Assembly (NCBI GenBank): GCA_016744355.1
Contig: JADGEN010000002.1
Coordinates: 38,043 to 102,042 of the forward strand
Length of the DNA stretch: 64,000 nucleotides
Direction of reading: 5' to 3'
DNA from: Halieaceae bacterium
GTDB taxonomy: Bacteria; Pseudomonadota; Gammaproteobacteria; Pseudomonadales; Halieaceae
The notes under the pieces were generated by a model. It had not been told where the DNA came from. It ran no database searches and saw only the letters and a list, made by a program, of their open reading frames with translations. Shown in pieces: positions 35,453 to 45,314 of this stretch; the first letter of the stretch is position 1, and every line of letters starts with the position of its first letter. Both the position numbers and the translations under genes were made by a program.

Positions 35453-38071
35453 TCAACCGACCTTTACTTCATCTATTTGCACAGCGGCGATCCGCTTACC
35501 TTCTTCTGCACTGGCCTGAAATTCTGCTATCTGGTCGAAGTTGAGATAGCGATAGATGTCATCGGCCATCGAGTCCAAATTTTCTGCATACTGCATGTAC
35601 TCTTCCGGGGTTGGTAGCTTACCCAAAATTGCACCCACTGAAGCCAGCTCAGCTGAAGTCAGATAAACATTCGCTCCATCGCCAAGGCGGTTGGGAAAGT
35701 TTCGAGTCGAAGTAGACAAAACAGTGGAGTTGGCTGCAACGCGGGCCTGGTTACCCATGCATAGTGAGCAACCTGGCATCTCGGTGCGCGCGCCTGCGGC
35801 ACCAAAGATATTGTAGTAGCCTTCCTCCATCAGTTGGTGCTCGTCCATGCGAGTTGGGGGGACTATCCACATGCGCGTGGAAATACCGCCCTTATGCTGC
35901 TCAAGCAGCTTACCGGCGGCGCGGAAGTGACCGATATTGGTCATGCAGCTGCCAATAAAGACTTCATCGACTTTGTCTCCTGCAACGTCGGACAGCAGTC
36001 TGGCATCGTCCGGATCGTTGGGGCAGCAGACGATTGGCTCGGTTACTTCGGCCAAATCAATTTCGATAATTTCAGTGTACTCGGCATCAGCGTCTGCTTT
36101 CATCAGAGTGGGGTTTGCGAGCCAATCTTCCATCTTGCGTGCGCGGCGCTCCAGTGTGCGTGAATCGCCATAACCGTTGGCGATCATGGAACGCAGCAGT
36201 ACAACATTGGAACGCAGGTACTCGGCGACAGAGTCTTCGTCCATGGCAATGGTGCAACCCGCGGCTGAGCGCTCAGCTGAGGCATCAGACAGTTCAAATG
36301 CCTGTTCCAGGGTTAGGTCGCTCAAGCCTTCAATTTCTAGTATGCGGCCAGAGAAGATGTTTTTCTTGCCCTTCTTCTCAACGGTTAGCAAGCCCTGTTT
36401 TATCGCGTAGTAGGGAATGGCGTGAACCAAATCGCGCAGTGTAATACCAGGCTGCATTTCACCTTTGAAGCGAACCAGTACTGACTCAGGCATGTCCAGT
36501 GGCATGACCCCGGTAGCGGCCGCGAATGCAACCAAGCCAGAGCCCGCTGGAAATGAGATGCCCATAGGGAAGCGTGTGTGGGAGTCGCCGCCTGTGCCCA
36601 CAGTGTCGGGCAGCAACATACGGTTTAGCCACGAGTGGATAATACCATCGCCCGGGCGTAGTGAGACACCACCTCGGGTCATGATGAAATCGGGCAGAGA
36701 GTGTTGCGTGTCTATGTCGACAGGCTTGGGGTAGGCTGCTGTGTGACAGAAAGACTGCATGGTTAAATCGGCTGAGAAGCCCAGGCAAGCGAGATCTTTT
36801 AGTTCGTCCCGGGTCATGGGGCCGGTGGTGTCCTGAGAGCCGACCGTTGTCATTAGTGGTTCGCAGTAAGTTCCAGCGCGTATGCCTTCTGTGCCGCAGG
36901 CCTTGCCGACCATTTTTTGTGCCAGGGTATACCCCTTGTTGCTCTCAACTGGAGCAGTCGGCTTGCGGAACAGCTCAGATTCTTCCAGGCCCAGTGCTTC
37001 GCGAGCTCTGCTTGTGAGGCCACGGCCAATGATCAGGTTGATGCGGCCGCCGGCGCGTACTTCGTCCAACAATACATCCGATTTAAGTTCGAACTCAGAC
37101 AGGGTTTCACCGGACTCAGAGAGAATTTTTCCGTCATAGGGACGAATTTCTATCACATCACCCATGCCGATTTTATCCACAGGAGCTTCGAAAACCAGAG
37201 CACCGGCATCTTCCATAGTGTTATAAAAAATAGGCGCGACATTATTGCCAATGCAAATTCCGCCACCCTTTTTGTTGGGAACGCCGTCTATGTCATCACC
37301 AAAAAACCACAGTACGGAATTGGTGGCTGATTTACGTGAGGAACCTGTGCCGACTACGTCGCCAACAAAGGCTACGGGCAGGCCTTTGGCTATTACATCT
37401 TCCACTTGTTTCATCGGGCCTGTAACACCGTGCTCTTCAGGCTCCAGGCCATCGCGTGTCATTTTGTACATAGCCAGTGCGTGTAATGGGATGTCCGGGC
37501 GTGACCATGCGTCGGGGGCAGGGGACAGGTCATCGGTATTGGTCTCGCCGGTAACTTTAAATACGGCAACCTTAATGGAGTCAGCAACGGCTGGCACGGA
37601 AGTAAACCATTCGGCGTCCGCCCAGGATTGCATAACTGCCTGCGCGTTGGCGTTGCCATTTGAAGCGAGTTCGGACACATCGTGAAACGCTTCAAACATT
37701 AGCAGTGTGTGTTTTAGCTCTGTCGCGGCCAGTTCGCCAAGATCGGCGTCGGACAGCTGTGCAATGAGTGTCTCGATGTTGTAGCCACCATGCATATTGC
37801 CTAGCAGTTTGATAGCGGCACTTTTATCGATAAGAGGGCTGTTAGCCTCGCCCGCAACGATCGCAGAGAGAAAGCCGGCTTTTACGTAGGCTGCTTCATC
37901 GACGCCGGGTGGCACTCTAGTGCTGATCAATTCCAGCAGGAACTCTTCTTCTCCAGCTGGTGGGGTTTTAAGTAGCTCGACTAACTCGGCTACCTGGTCG
38001 GCGCTGAGGGGCTTGGGTGGAATAGTCTGGCTGGCGCGTTCTGCGACATGTTCGCGATAGGCTTCAAGCAT
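35453..38071 (-). CDS. acnB: aconitate hydratase B
   Basis: Main TCA-cycle aconitase; also binds mRNA when its iron-sulfur cluster is lost. 872 residues from the ATG at 38071, which has AGGAG eight bases upstream and gives the typical start [13 protein letters not shown]; an in-frame ATG at 38089 would add six residues upstream of that ribosome binding site. An AcnB-type HEAT-like N-terminal domain (1-160) precedes the swivel domain, then the catalytic domains with [14 protein letters not shown] and [15 protein letters not shown], whose cysteines bind [4Fe-4S]. It is a single-gene unit. Confidence 0.98.
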   Translation of the reverse strand: MLEAYREHVAERASQTIPPKPLSADQVAELVELLKTPPAGEEEFLLELISTRVPPGVDEAAYVKAGFLSAIVAGEANSPLIDKSAAIKLLGNMHGGYNIETLIAQLSDADLGELAATELKHTLLMFEAFHDVSELASNGNANAQAVMQSWADAEWFTSVPAVADSIKVAVFKVTGETNTDDLSPAPDAWSRPDIPLHALAMYKMTRDGLEPEEHGVTGPMKQVEDVIAKGLPVAFVGDVVGTGSSRKSATNSVLWFFGDDIDGVPNKKGGGICIGNNVAPIFYNTMEDAGALVFEAPVDKIGMGDVIEIRPYDGKILSESGETLSEFELKSDVLLDEVRAGGRINLIIGRGLTSRAREALGLEESELFRKPTAPVESNKGYTLAQKMVGKACGTEGIRAGTYCEPLMTTVGSQDTTGPMTRDELKDLACLGFSADLTMQSFCHTAAYPKPVDIDTQHSLPDFIMTRGGVSLRPGDGIIHSWLNRMLLPDTVGTGGDSHTRFPMGISFPAGSGLVAFAAATGVMPLDMPESVLVRFKGEMQPGITLRDLVHAIPYYAIKQGLLTVEKKGKKNIFSGRILEIEGLSDLTLEQAFELSDASAERSAAGCTIAMDEDSVAEYLRSNVVLLRSMIANGYGDSRTLERRARKMEDWLANPTLMKADADAEYTEIIEIDLAEVTEPIVCCPNDPDDARLLSDVAGDKVDEVFIGSCMTNIGHFRAAGKLLEQHKGGISTRMWIVPPTRMDEHQLMEEGYYNIFGAAGARTEMPGCSLCMGNQARVAANSTVLSTSTRNFPNRLGDGANVYLTSAELASVGAILGKLPTPEEYMQYAENLDSMADDIYRYLNFDQIAEFQASAEEGKRIAAVQIDEVKVG

Positions 38072-38252
38072 GGTGGAGCTCCTTGTCATGATGGCGAGAA
38101 TTCGGTAAGAGTGTCGGCCCGTGCTGATGTCTTTGATTCACTCAGCAAGCCGCTAAAATACGCGGCGAAGTATAGCGTAAACCGCGTTTAAGATAAATAA
38201 ATCAAGCGCTTATATCGTGCATTCACGCAAGTGATATCGTAAAATCGCCGCC

Positions 38253-38732
38253 GTGAGCAAGCCTTCCAAAAACCCTGTTAAAACCCCCTGCATCGGTGTG
38301 TGTTCTACCGGTATTGGCGATACCGTGTGTCGCGGGTGTAAGCGCTTTACGCATGAGGTTATCAATTGGAACAGCTATAACCCGTCACAGAAGCAGATAG
38401 TTGATGAGCGCCTCAGCGGATTTTTGTCTCAGTGTGTCAGTAATAGATTGAGAATATGTGACAGTAAATTGCTGAACTGGCAACTACAGGTGCAGCAAAT
38501 TCCTCATGTACCGTCACACGGTGACTACTGTGGGGTTTTTAGTCTACTGAAAGCTGGTGCCGGGCAAATAGAAGATCCAGCCAGTTATGGCTTCGAAGTC
38601 AACCTCGATTTCAGGCACATGGGGCTAGAGAAGCTGCGTGACGCCATAGATGTAGAGTTCTTCGCCTTGTCCCAGGCGCACTATGACCGCTATATTTTAA
38701 TGCCCGATTTATTTGGAGAGCCCGATAAGTGA
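38253..38732 (+). CDS. DUF1289 domain protein
   Basis: A 159-residue protein with an N-terminal DUF1289 zinc-binding-like motif: CIGVCSTGIGDTVCRGCKR (residues 12-30), four cysteines, then a helical WNSYNPSQKQ. The C-terminal 100 residues are not recognised. GTG start. Its stop overlaps the GTG start of miaE (GTGA), so it may assist tRNA modification, but that is inference from position. Confidence 0.8.
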   Translation: MSKPSKNPVKTPCIGVCSTGIGDTVCRGCKRFTHEVINWNSYNPSQKQIVDERLSGFLSQCVSNRLRICDSKLLNWQLQVQQIPHVPSHGDYCGVFSLLKAGAGQIEDPASYGFEVNLDFRHMGLEKLRDAIDVEFFALSQAHYDRYILMPDLFGEPDK

Positions 38733-39439
38733 ACGCTGCCTCGAAACCTCAAGTTGTTGATATATCGCATATCCTGGAATTCCTCTACTGCGAAACCCCC
38801 CAGGCTTGGGTGCAGTGGGCTATGGAGAACCCGGAGATATTACTGGTAGACCATGCCAACTGTGAACATGCAGCCGCTCAAACAGCCATGACCATGATGA
38901 AGCGTTACAGGGCCGGTATACCGGGTGTGGCTAAAAATGAAAAAAAGGCAGCGGACGCGGCGCAAAACCTAATGTATCACTACGTCGAGCACAATGACCT
39001 TTTGCATATGCTATCGCGTCTGGCCCGTGAGGAGCTACGCCATTTCGAGCAGGTCATCGCGATTATGAAAAAGCGGGCTATTCGATATCCGCGATTACCA
39101 GCCAGCCGTTACGCGGGTGAATTGCGAGGCTGCGTGCGCAAAAATGAGCCGGATCGTTTATTGGACACCTTATTGTGTGGAGCTGTTATCGAAGCTCGCT
39201 CCTGTGAGCGTTTTGCCGCTTTACTGCCGGTGCTGGATGACGACCTGTCAGCCTTTTATGGGTCTTTACTTAAGTCTGAGTCGCGCCACTTTATGGATTA
39301 CCTGAAGTTGGCGAGAAAGCTGGGAAGCGACGAGGAGGTAGAGCAGAGGCTTGAGGTGTTGTTGTTGAAAGAGCAAGAATTGATCTGTAGTGGCGACCCC
39401 GAGTTCCGTTTTCATAGTGGAATTCCGCTGACTAGCTAG
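38729..39439 (+). CDS. miaE: tRNA-(ms2io6A37)-hydroxylase
   Basis: Diiron monooxygenase that hydroxylates the isopentenyl group of ms2i6A37 in tRNA. 236 residues with a ferritin-like four-helix bundle. Iron ligands are seen in HANCEHAAAQ, REELRHFEQ, EARSCERF and SESRHFMDY (Glu and Glu-x-x-His pairs). GTG start overlapping the upstream stop. MiaE is restricted to certain proteobacteria, consistent with the proposed host. Confidence 0.92.
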   Translation: MNAASKPQVVDISHILEFLYCETPQAWVQWAMENPEILLVDHANCEHAAAQTAMTMMKRYRAGIPGVAKNEKKAADAAQNLMYHYVEHNDLLHMLSRLAREELRHFEQVIAIMKKRAIRYPRLPASRYAGELRGCVRKNEPDRLLDTLLCGAVIEARSCERFAALLPVLDDDLSAFYGSLLKSESRHFMDYLKLARKLGSDEEVEQRLEVLLLKEQELICSGDPEFRFHSGIPLTS

Positions 39440-39537
39440 CCTATAAGTTAAATTATAAAGTCCCGGTATCTACTTGAATTATATCGCTATTTGTTTTTTT
39501 AAATCGAGCTAGAGACAACGGCAGCTTGAGGAAGTGT

Positions 39538-39562
39538 GGGCGCTCTTCGAACGAGAGCGCCC
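39538..39562. terminator. 9-bp perfect stem-loop between convergent miaE and ppiB
   Basis: GGGCGCTCT (39538-39546) pairs with AGAGCGCCC (39554-39562) across a 7-base loop, 10 bp after the ppiB stop. No T-run follows on either strand, so it could be a rho-dependent or RNA-stabilising hairpin, not a standard terminator. Confidence 0.45.
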
Positions 39563-39571
39563 ATCGGTAGA

Positions 39572-40066
39572 CTATTCTTCGATAGTCACTGATTCGATGA
39601 TAATGTCTTCTGCGGGCACATCCTGATGCCCTCCGCGACTGGTTGTGGAAACAGCGCGAATCTTGTCGAGAACATCATTGCCGTCGGTTACCTTACCAAA
39701 TACCGCGTATCCCCATCCCTGCATGTTTTTTCCAGAGTGATTGAGGAAATCATTGTCTTTTACATTGATGAAAAATTGCGCAGTGGCAGAGTGGGGGTCA
39801 GTTGTACGTGCCATAGCAATTGTGCCGTGGTCGTTCTTTAGCCCGTTGTCGGCTTCATTCTCAACCGGATCACCGGATGACTTCTGGCTCATGTCGGCTT
39901 CAAAGCCACCGCCCTGAATCATGAAATTATCGATTACCCGGTGAAAAATAGTGCCGTCATAAAACCCTTCTTCGGCGTACTTGAGAAAATTTGCAACTGT
40001 TTTCGGCGCTTTCTCGGCATCTAGCTCAAGCTTTATGTCACCAAAGGTGGTACGAATAATAACCAT
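39572..40066 (-). CDS. ppiB: peptidyl-prolyl cis-trans isomerase B (cyclophilin)
   Basis: Cytoplasmic cyclophilin that speeds proline isomerisation. 164 residues, no signal peptide. The family pattern [20 protein letters not shown] lies at residues 33-52 and [12 protein letters not shown] near 95. AGGA is present upstream of the ATG. It is divergent from glnS, a conserved pseudomonad arrangement. Confidence 0.97.
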   Translation of the reverse strand: MVIIRTTFGDIKLELDAEKAPKTVANFLKYAEEGFYDGTIFHRVIDNFMIQGGGFEADMSQKSSGDPVENEADNGLKNDHGTIAMARTTDPHSATAQFFINVKDNDFLNHSGKNMQGWGYAVFGKVTDGNDVLDKIRAVSTTSRGGHQDVPAEDIIIESVTIEE

Positions 40067-40161
40067 GGAGTCGTCCTTGTTAGTCCAGTAGAGCGTTAGA
40101 AGTGTTATTCACCGCGTAGACGAAAAACAGGGCAATCATACGGGCTTTTATTTTTTTGCGC

Positions 40162-40190
40162 TAGGTCGAATGCTAAACAGTGGCTATAAT
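40162..40190 (+). promoter_or_regulatory. probable glnS promoter
   Basis: A perfect -10 box TATAAT (40185-40190) precedes the GC-rich discriminator ACGCGCCC. The -35 at 17-base spacing is weak (TAGGTC, 40162-40167). GC-rich discriminators are typical of stringently controlled translation genes. Confidence 0.5.
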
Positions 40191-40225
40191 ACGCGCCCAT
40201 TTTGAACCCTATAGCTCGAGAAGCC

Positions 40226-41884
40226 ATGGAAACCAAACCAGCCAATAATTTCCTGCGATTAAAAATCGCGGAAGAAATCAAATCCGGTGTCGCCACCGAA
40301 GTAGTAACGCGCTTCCCGCCGGAGCCCAACGGGTATCTGCATATCGGGCACGCCAGCTCTATCTGCCTTAATTTTGGTTTGGCAGAAACCTTCGGTGGGC
40401 GCTGCAACTTGCGCTTCGATGATACCAATCCGGAGAAAGAGAGCCAGGAATACATCGATGCTATACAGGAAGATATAAAATGGCTGGGTTTTGACTGGGC
40501 AGGTGAGGTTCGGTTTGCCTCCTCGTATTTCCAGCAATTTTACGAATGGGCTGTGGTGCTGGTTGAGCAGGGGGATGCCTATGTGTGTGACCTCAATGCA
40601 GAGCAGGCCAGAGAATATCGCGGGACACTGACCGAAGCCGGTGAGAACAGCCCATTTCGAGACCGGAGTCCCGAAGAGAACCTCAAACTGCTGTCGCTTA
40701 TGCGTGCCGGGGAGTTTGCCGAGGGCGAAAAAGTACTGCGGGCAAAGATAGACATGGCGTCGCCCAATATGAATTTGCGGGACCCTATTCTTTACCGCAT
40801 CAGAAAAGTGAGTCACCACCAGACGGGCGACGAGTGGCCTATTTACCCCACCTATGATTTCGCCCATGGGCAGGAAGACGCTATAGAGGGCGTTACGCAC
40901 TCGATTTGCACGCTGGAGTTCGAGGGGCACAGACCGCTTTATAACTGGTTGCTCGAGCATCTGCCAGTGCCAAGTACGCCACGGCAGTTTGAGTTCGGTG
41001 GCCTCAATCTAAGCTATACCATCACCAGTAAGCGCAAGCTTAAACAGTTAGTGGATGAAGATGTCGTTGGTGGTTGGGATGATCCGCGTATGCCGACGGT
41101 TTCTGGTATGCGTCGCCGAGGATACACCGCACGCGCCATTCGCCGCTTCTGTGAAATGATCGGTGTATCGCGCAGTGAAGGCGTTGTAGATGTTGCTATG
41201 CTGGAACACGCCATACGCGATGACCTGAATGAAAATGCGCCCAGAGCGATGTGTGTATTGAACCCATTGAAGGTGGTGTTAACCAACTACGCTGAAGATC
41301 AGCTGGAGCAGCTCAATGCGCCCTGTCATCCCAGCCGTGAAGAGCTTGGCACGCGCACTCTGCCATTCTCTCGAGAATTGTATATAGATGCAGAAGATTT
41401 TCGTGAGGAAGCCAATAAAAAGTTCAAACGCCTGGTAATCGGCAAGCGCGTAAGGCTGCGCAATGCCTATGTCATTGAGGCTGATGAGGCAATTAAGGAC
41501 GCCGCGGGTAATATTGTTGAAGTTCGGGCGAGATTTATTGAAAACACGCTTGGAGAAAATCCGGAGGATGGCATTAAGCCTAAGGGTGTTATCCAGTGGG
41601 TCTCTGCCGCCGGTGGTAAGCGGGCGAAGGTAAAGCTCTATGACCGATTATTCAGTGATGAAGGCCCGGATAGGGGAGAGAATAATTTCCTCGATCACAT
41701 TAACGCAGATTCCTTGAGTGTCGTTGAAGATGCCTGGATTGAACCTTCTTTGATCAAAGCTGCACCGGAGCAAATTTTCCAGTTCGAGCGAGAGGGCTAT
41801 TTCGTTGCAGACAGGGTAGAGCATAGCGAAGCGGCACCGATTTTTAACAAAACCATTGGTTTGCGAGATACCTGGAACAGTTAA
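40226..41884 (+). CDS. glnS: glutaminyl-tRNA synthetase
   Basis: Class I synthetase charging tRNA-Gln. 552 residues (E. coli 554). HIGH motif at residues 39-42 (NGYLHIGHAS), and the KMSKS-like motif is TSKRKLKQL near 267, as in other GlnRS. I choose the ATG at 40226, preceded by GAGAAG; an in-frame TTG at 40202 is less likely. cysS lies downstream on the same strand. Confidence 0.97.
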   Translation: METKPANNFLRLKIAEEIKSGVATEVVTRFPPEPNGYLHIGHASSICLNFGLAETFGGRCNLRFDDTNPEKESQEYIDAIQEDIKWLGFDWAGEVRFASSYFQQFYEWAVVLVEQGDAYVCDLNAEQAREYRGTLTEAGENSPFRDRSPEENLKLLSLMRAGEFAEGEKVLRAKIDMASPNMNLRDPILYRIRKVSHHQTGDEWPIYPTYDFAHGQEDAIEGVTHSICTLEFEGHRPLYNWLLEHLPVPSTPRQFEFGGLNLSYTITSKRKLKQLVDEDVVGGWDDPRMPTVSGMRRRGYTARAIRRFCEMIGVSRSEGVVDVAMLEHAIRDDLNENAPRAMCVLNPLKVVLTNYAEDQLEQLNAPCHPSREELGTRTLPFSRELYIDAEDFREEANKKFKRLVIGKRVRLRNAYVIEADEAIKDAAGNIVEVRARFIENTLGENPEDGIKPKGVIQWVSAAGGKRAKVKLYDRLFSDEGPDRGENNFLDHINADSLSVVEDAWIEPSLIKAAPEQIFQFEREGYFVADRVEHSEAAPIFNKTIGLRDTWNS

Positions 41885-41940
41885 GCCGCTGCAATATACA
41901 GTTTGGTTTTTTTATACATAACATTGAGTAACGAAAAGGT

Positions 41941-43323
41941 ATGACACTTTCAATTTACAATACATTGACGGGTAAGAAGGAAGTCTTCAAGCCATTGGTT
42001 CCCGACGCGGTAACGATGTATGTCTGTGGTCCCACGGTCTACAATTTTGCTCACATAGGAAATGCCCGACCAGTTGTGGTTTTCGATGTTCTGTTCCGTT
42101 TATTACAAACTCGATATGCCACGGTAACCTATGCGCGCAACATCACCGATGTGGATGACAAGATCATAGCGGCTGCGCGAGAGAAAAACTGTTCAATCGA
42201 TGCCATTACCGATGAGTTTACCCTCAAGTATCGAGAAGATATGGCCCAGCTTAATGCCTTGCCGCCGACGCTGGAGCCCCACGCCACCGATAACATTGAG
42301 CCGATGATAGCGCTCACACAAACCCTGATTGAAAAGGGGCATGCTTACGAGTCACAGGGGCACGTGCTGTTTGCTGTGGAGTCCATGGAGGACTATGGCA
42401 AGCTCTCTGGTCGCTCGCTGGATGACATGCTGGCTGGTGCACGTGTTGCCGTTGCGGATTATAAACGCCACCCCGGTGATTTTGTGCTGTGGAAGCCCGC
42501 TAGCGATGAAGACCCGGGCTGGGAAACGCCCTGGGGCCGGGCCAGACCTGGCTGGCATCTGGAGTGCTCAGCGATGATTCGTGCTCACCTTGGCGATACG
42601 ATAGATATACACGGGGGCGGGCGCGACCTTATATTTCCGCATCATGAAAATGAAATTGCCCAGAGTCGCTGCGCTCACGGTGGTGATTATGTGCATTACT
42701 GGATGCACAACGCATATCTGGATATAGACGGCGAAAAGATGTCCAAATCGCTGGGCAACTTCCGCACGGTTCGCGACCTGCTGCAAAGCTATCGCGGTGA
42801 GGTATTGCGCTTTGCTTTGTTGTCTGCGCACTACCGATCGCCTCTCAATTTTTCTGTTGAACTGTTGGAGCAGGCTGAAGCGACTTTATCGGGCTTGTAT
42901 GGCACTTTGCGGGAAGTTGCAAATGTGGAGCCGTCTAGCAACATAGATTTCTCTGCTGAGCCTTTCTATGCCGCGCTTAATGACGATCTCAATACGCCGC
43001 TAGCGATCGCCGAAATTCATGCTCTGTCAAAAGAGTTGAATAAGGCCGATGATGGCGCGAAGCCTTTGCTGAAGGCGAAAATTTTGGCGGTGGGAAATCT
43101 GCTGGGAATTTTGCAGCAGGATCCACTGGCCTGGTTACACGGTGGTGTAGGTGAAAATGAAGTTTCAGCGCAGGATGTTGAAGCACTCATCATGGAGCGC
43201 CAGCAAGCCAAGCTGGACAAAGATTACGGACGTGCGGATGAGATTCGCCAGAACCTGTTGGCTCAAGGTGTTGTTCTGGAGGATAGTCGAGAAGGCACCA
43301 AATGGCGGCGCGGCACTGATTAG
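41941..43323 (+). CDS. cysS: cysteinyl-tRNA synthetase
   Basis: Class I synthetase charging tRNA-Cys. 460 residues. Zinc ligand C29 (YVCGPTVYN), HIGN at 38-41, zinc ligands again in WHLECSAM and HHENEIAQS, and KMSKS at 266-270. It ends in a tandem repeat shared with the convergent folD. Confidence 0.98.
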   Translation: MTLSIYNTLTGKKEVFKPLVPDAVTMYVCGPTVYNFAHIGNARPVVVFDVLFRLLQTRYATVTYARNITDVDDKIIAAAREKNCSIDAITDEFTLKYREDMAQLNALPPTLEPHATDNIEPMIALTQTLIEKGHAYESQGHVLFAVESMEDYGKLSGRSLDDMLAGARVAVADYKRHPGDFVLWKPASDEDPGWETPWGRARPGWHLECSAMIRAHLGDTIDIHGGGRDLIFPHHENEIAQSRCAHGGDYVHYWMHNAYLDIDGEKMSKSLGNFRTVRDLLQSYRGEVLRFALLSAHYRSPLNFSVELLEQAEATLSGLYGTLREVANVEPSSNIDFSAEPFYAALNDDLNTPLAIAEIHALSKELNKADDGAKPLLKAKILAVGNLLGILQQDPLAWLHGGVGENEVSAQDVEALIMERQQAKLDKDYGRADEIRQNLLAQGVVLEDSREGTKWRRGTD

Positions 43324-43390
43324 GTGTGGCCGGCCAGGTGGGGCCGCCTAGGTGTGGCCGGCCAGGGTGCGGCCGGCTAGGTGAAGCCCG
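43322..43390. repeat. GC-rich tandem repeat, 14-15 bp unit, between cysS and folD
   Basis: Units: AGGTGTGGCCGGCC (43322-43335), AGGTGGGGCCGCCT (43336-43349), AGGTGTGGCCGGCC (43350-43363), AGGGTGCGGCCGGCT (43364-43378), then a decayed AGGTGAAGCCCG (43379-43390). Units 1 and 3 are identical. Each contains a GGCCGGCC-type palindrome, so the RNA could fold from either strand and might end transcription of the two convergent genes. Confidence 0.85.
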
Positions 43391-43396
43391 TGAGTG

Positions 43397-44242
43397 CTAG
43401 CTGAGACTCTTTTCGCCCGATTTGACGCTTTGTTCTATCAGGGTGTTGATGGTCATTGGGCCAACTCCGCCGGGAACTGGCGTATAGGCACTGGCTTTTT
43501 CCGTCAGTGCGGACAGCTCAATGTCGCCTACGCCGCCGGGGTGATAGCCCGCATCAATTACTACAGCGCCTTCCTTGACCCAGTCGGCTTTAATGAACTC
43601 AGGTCTACCTACCGCTCCCACTAGGATGTCAGCCAGCCCCACTAAGCTAGGTAAATCTTTTGTGCGCGAGTGGCAAATAGTGACCGTTGCATGTTTTTGC
43701 AGCAGCATTTGCGCCATGGGCTTGCCAAGAATCGGGCTGCGGCCAACCACCACGGCATGTTTTCCCTCGATATCTATGTTGTAGTGCGCCAGGAGGCGCA
43801 TAATGCCCTGTGGAGTGGCACAGCCGTAGGCGTCTTCGCCCATGGACATACGGCCAAATCCCAGGCAGGTAACGCCGTCTACATCCTTACTTAGCGCTAT
43901 GGCGTCGAAACAGGCGCGTTCATCAATTTGGGCGGGCACAGGGTGCTGCAATAGAATTCCATGCACATCCGGGTTGTTATTCAGCTGATCTATTTTGGCC
44001 AGCAGCTCATCGGTGGTGGTGGAGGAGGGCATCTCTACTTTCATGGAGCCCATCCCAACACGCTCACAGGCATTGCCCTTCATTTTCACGTAAGTGGCGG
44101 AGGCCGGGTCGTCCCCTACCAATATAGTGGCCAGGATGGGGGTTTTACCGCCTGACTTTGCTTTCAGTTGCTCAACGCGAGCCAGAAGCTCTGCCTCAGT
44201 TTGCTTGGCGACGGCTTTTCCGTCCAGAATAAGTGCTGACAT
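43397..44242 (-). CDS. folD: methylenetetrahydrofolate dehydrogenase / methenyl-THF cyclohydrolase
   Basis: Bifunctional one-carbon enzyme. 281 residues. Catalytic lysine lies in [16 protein letters not shown] (about 49-64). The dinucleotide-binding motif is [18 protein letters not shown] (about 163-180). The C-terminal signature [17 protein letters not shown] is present. It is convergent with cysS. Confidence 0.98.
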   Translation of the reverse strand: MSALILDGKAVAKQTEAELLARVEQLKAKSGGKTPILATILVGDDPASATYVKMKGNACERVGMGSMKVEMPSSTTTDELLAKIDQLNNNPDVHGILLQHPVPAQIDERACFDAIALSKDVDGVTCLGFGRMSMGEDAYGCATPQGIMRLLAHYNIDIEGKHAVVVGRSPILGKPMAQMLLQKHATVTICHSRTKDLPSLVGLADILVGAVGRPEFIKADWVKEGAVVIDAGYHPGGVGDIELSALTEKASAYTPVPGGVGPMTINTLIEQSVKSGEKSLS

Positions 44243-44429
44243 GATAATGGCTTCTCTGTGGAGTCAATTTTGTTTGGTTGAAACGATCACCCGATTTAAG
44301 CGCCGCATTGTCCCACGCAGTTCAGTCCGGTGGAAGAGGCATAAGGTAAGCCCAGAGGTAGTTTTTCTGGATCAGTCACCACATCTGGTTTTTGCTAGCC
44401 TGAAGCGCCAACAAAATCATCAATTACCG

Positions 44430-44458
44430 TTGACGCTTTGTCGACGTATGAGTATTAT
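44430..44458 (+). promoter_or_regulatory. tRNA-Pro promoter
   Basis: TTGACG (44430-44435), 17-base spacer, TATTAT (44453-44458), followed by the GC-rich discriminator GCGCCC. Near-consensus sigma-70 promoter about 46 bases before the tRNA; the discriminator suggests stringent control. Confidence 0.75.
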
Positions 44459-44503
44459 GCGCCCTCCTGAAAACGGGTCGGCAATAAAATTGCCATTGAT
44501 AAT

Positions 44504-44580
44504 CGGGGTATAGCGCAGTCTGGTAGCGCGCCTGCTTTGGGAGCAGGATGTCGGGAGTTCGAATCTCTCTACCCCGACCA
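44504..44580 (+). tRNA. tRNA-Pro (UGG)
   Basis: Complete cloverleaf of 77 bases with encoded CCA. The acceptor stem CGGGGTA pairs with TACCCCG, the anticodon loop is TTTGGGA with anticodon TGG, and the T-arm has GTTCGAATC. Confidence 0.97.
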
Positions 44581-44631
44581 ACTTTTCAAAATCTGGAATC
44601 GTTGGTCGCCCTTACTCAGCACCGCTTCAAT

Positions 44632-44708
44632 GGTGGCCGTAGCTCATCAGGTAGAGCCCCGGATTGTGACTCCGGAGGTGGCGGGTTCAAGACCCGTCGG
44701 CCACCCCA
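44632..44708 (+). tRNA. tRNA-His (GUG)
   Basis: 77 bases including the histidine-specific extra G at position -1 (44632) opposite discriminator C (44705), and encoded CCA. Acceptor GTGGCCG pairs with CGGCCAC. The anticodon loop TTGTGAC gives GTG. Confidence 0.97.
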
Positions 44709-44850
44709 TTTCTCCAGCCCCACCTAATTCAGTACTTCTAGCTGGCTAGCAAACCCTTTTAGGTCTGTCTCCAGAGCTGCATTGAGCAGGCGTCAAAGTG
44801 CTAAACGTGAGTGTTCGATATAAAAAAAGTCATTCTGCTGTAATCCCCCA

Positions 44851-44879
44851 TAGAAGAATCAGGCACATTTGGGTAATAT
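44851..44879 (+). promoter_or_regulatory. probable tRNA-Arg promoter
   Basis: -10 box TAATAT (44874-44879) followed by GCGCCCC, nearly the same -10 plus discriminator as the tRNA-Pro promoter. The -35 (TAGAAG, 44851-44856) is weak. Confidence 0.45.
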
Positions 44880-44888
44880 GCGCCCCAT

Positions 44889-44965
44889 GCGCCTATAGCT
44901 CAGCTGGATAGAGCATCGCCCTTCTAAGGCGAGGGTCCGAGGTTCGAATCCTCGTGGGCGCGCCA
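44889..44965 (+). tRNA. tRNA-Arg (UCU)
   Basis: 77 bases with encoded CCA. Acceptor GCGCCTA pairs with TGGGCGC (with a G-U pair). Anticodon loop CTTCTAA gives TCT. Last of the trio and a possible integration or rearrangement point, since the downstream genes differ from the usual order. Confidence 0.97.
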
Positions 44966-45314
44966 TATCCCATCCCATAGTGGTATCGGTGCTGGGTCTG
45001 CTGCCACACATCCTTTACCAGGATATCCTTTTCTACGGCATGGCATCGTTAATGGCATTCGGCTTATTAGGTACGTAGCCCGCAGACATTGGGTGTTGTG
45101 CCAGTGCTGTACGCACTCTTTTTACGAATAATACTCCAAGAACCGGCTTGAAACGAAACCTCATTCGGCCAGGGTGTGTAAAACACGCTTTGGTTGCTTT
45201 TTCATGAGGGCGATGTAACGTCCGAACTGTTCTGTATATGTTCAGGTGGTCCACGATCCAATATGATCCAAAGATCAAAGCCATGTACGATCGCGTGTCG
45301 GGTTAAGGAGGTAC
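44966..45314. other. gene-free interval after tRNA-Arg
   Basis: About 350 bases with no convincing gene. An 83-codon open frame on the minus strand (45033-45284) has no ribosome binding site or recognisable product. I see no direct copy of the tRNA 3' end here. A strong AAGGAGG just before 45315 belongs to the next gene. Confidence 0.5.

Noticed and set aside
43322..43390. CRISPR array
   Set aside because: Units are contiguous with no unique spacers and too short for CRISPR repeats.
44889..44965. tRNA-Arg as a proven phage attachment site
   Set aside because: No integrase gene and no repeated tRNA 3' end seen in the window; only the change of gene order hints at it.
45033..45284. 83-codon open frame on the minus strand after tRNA-Arg
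   Set aside because: No ribosome binding site, no recognisable domain and unusual composition; probably noncoding.
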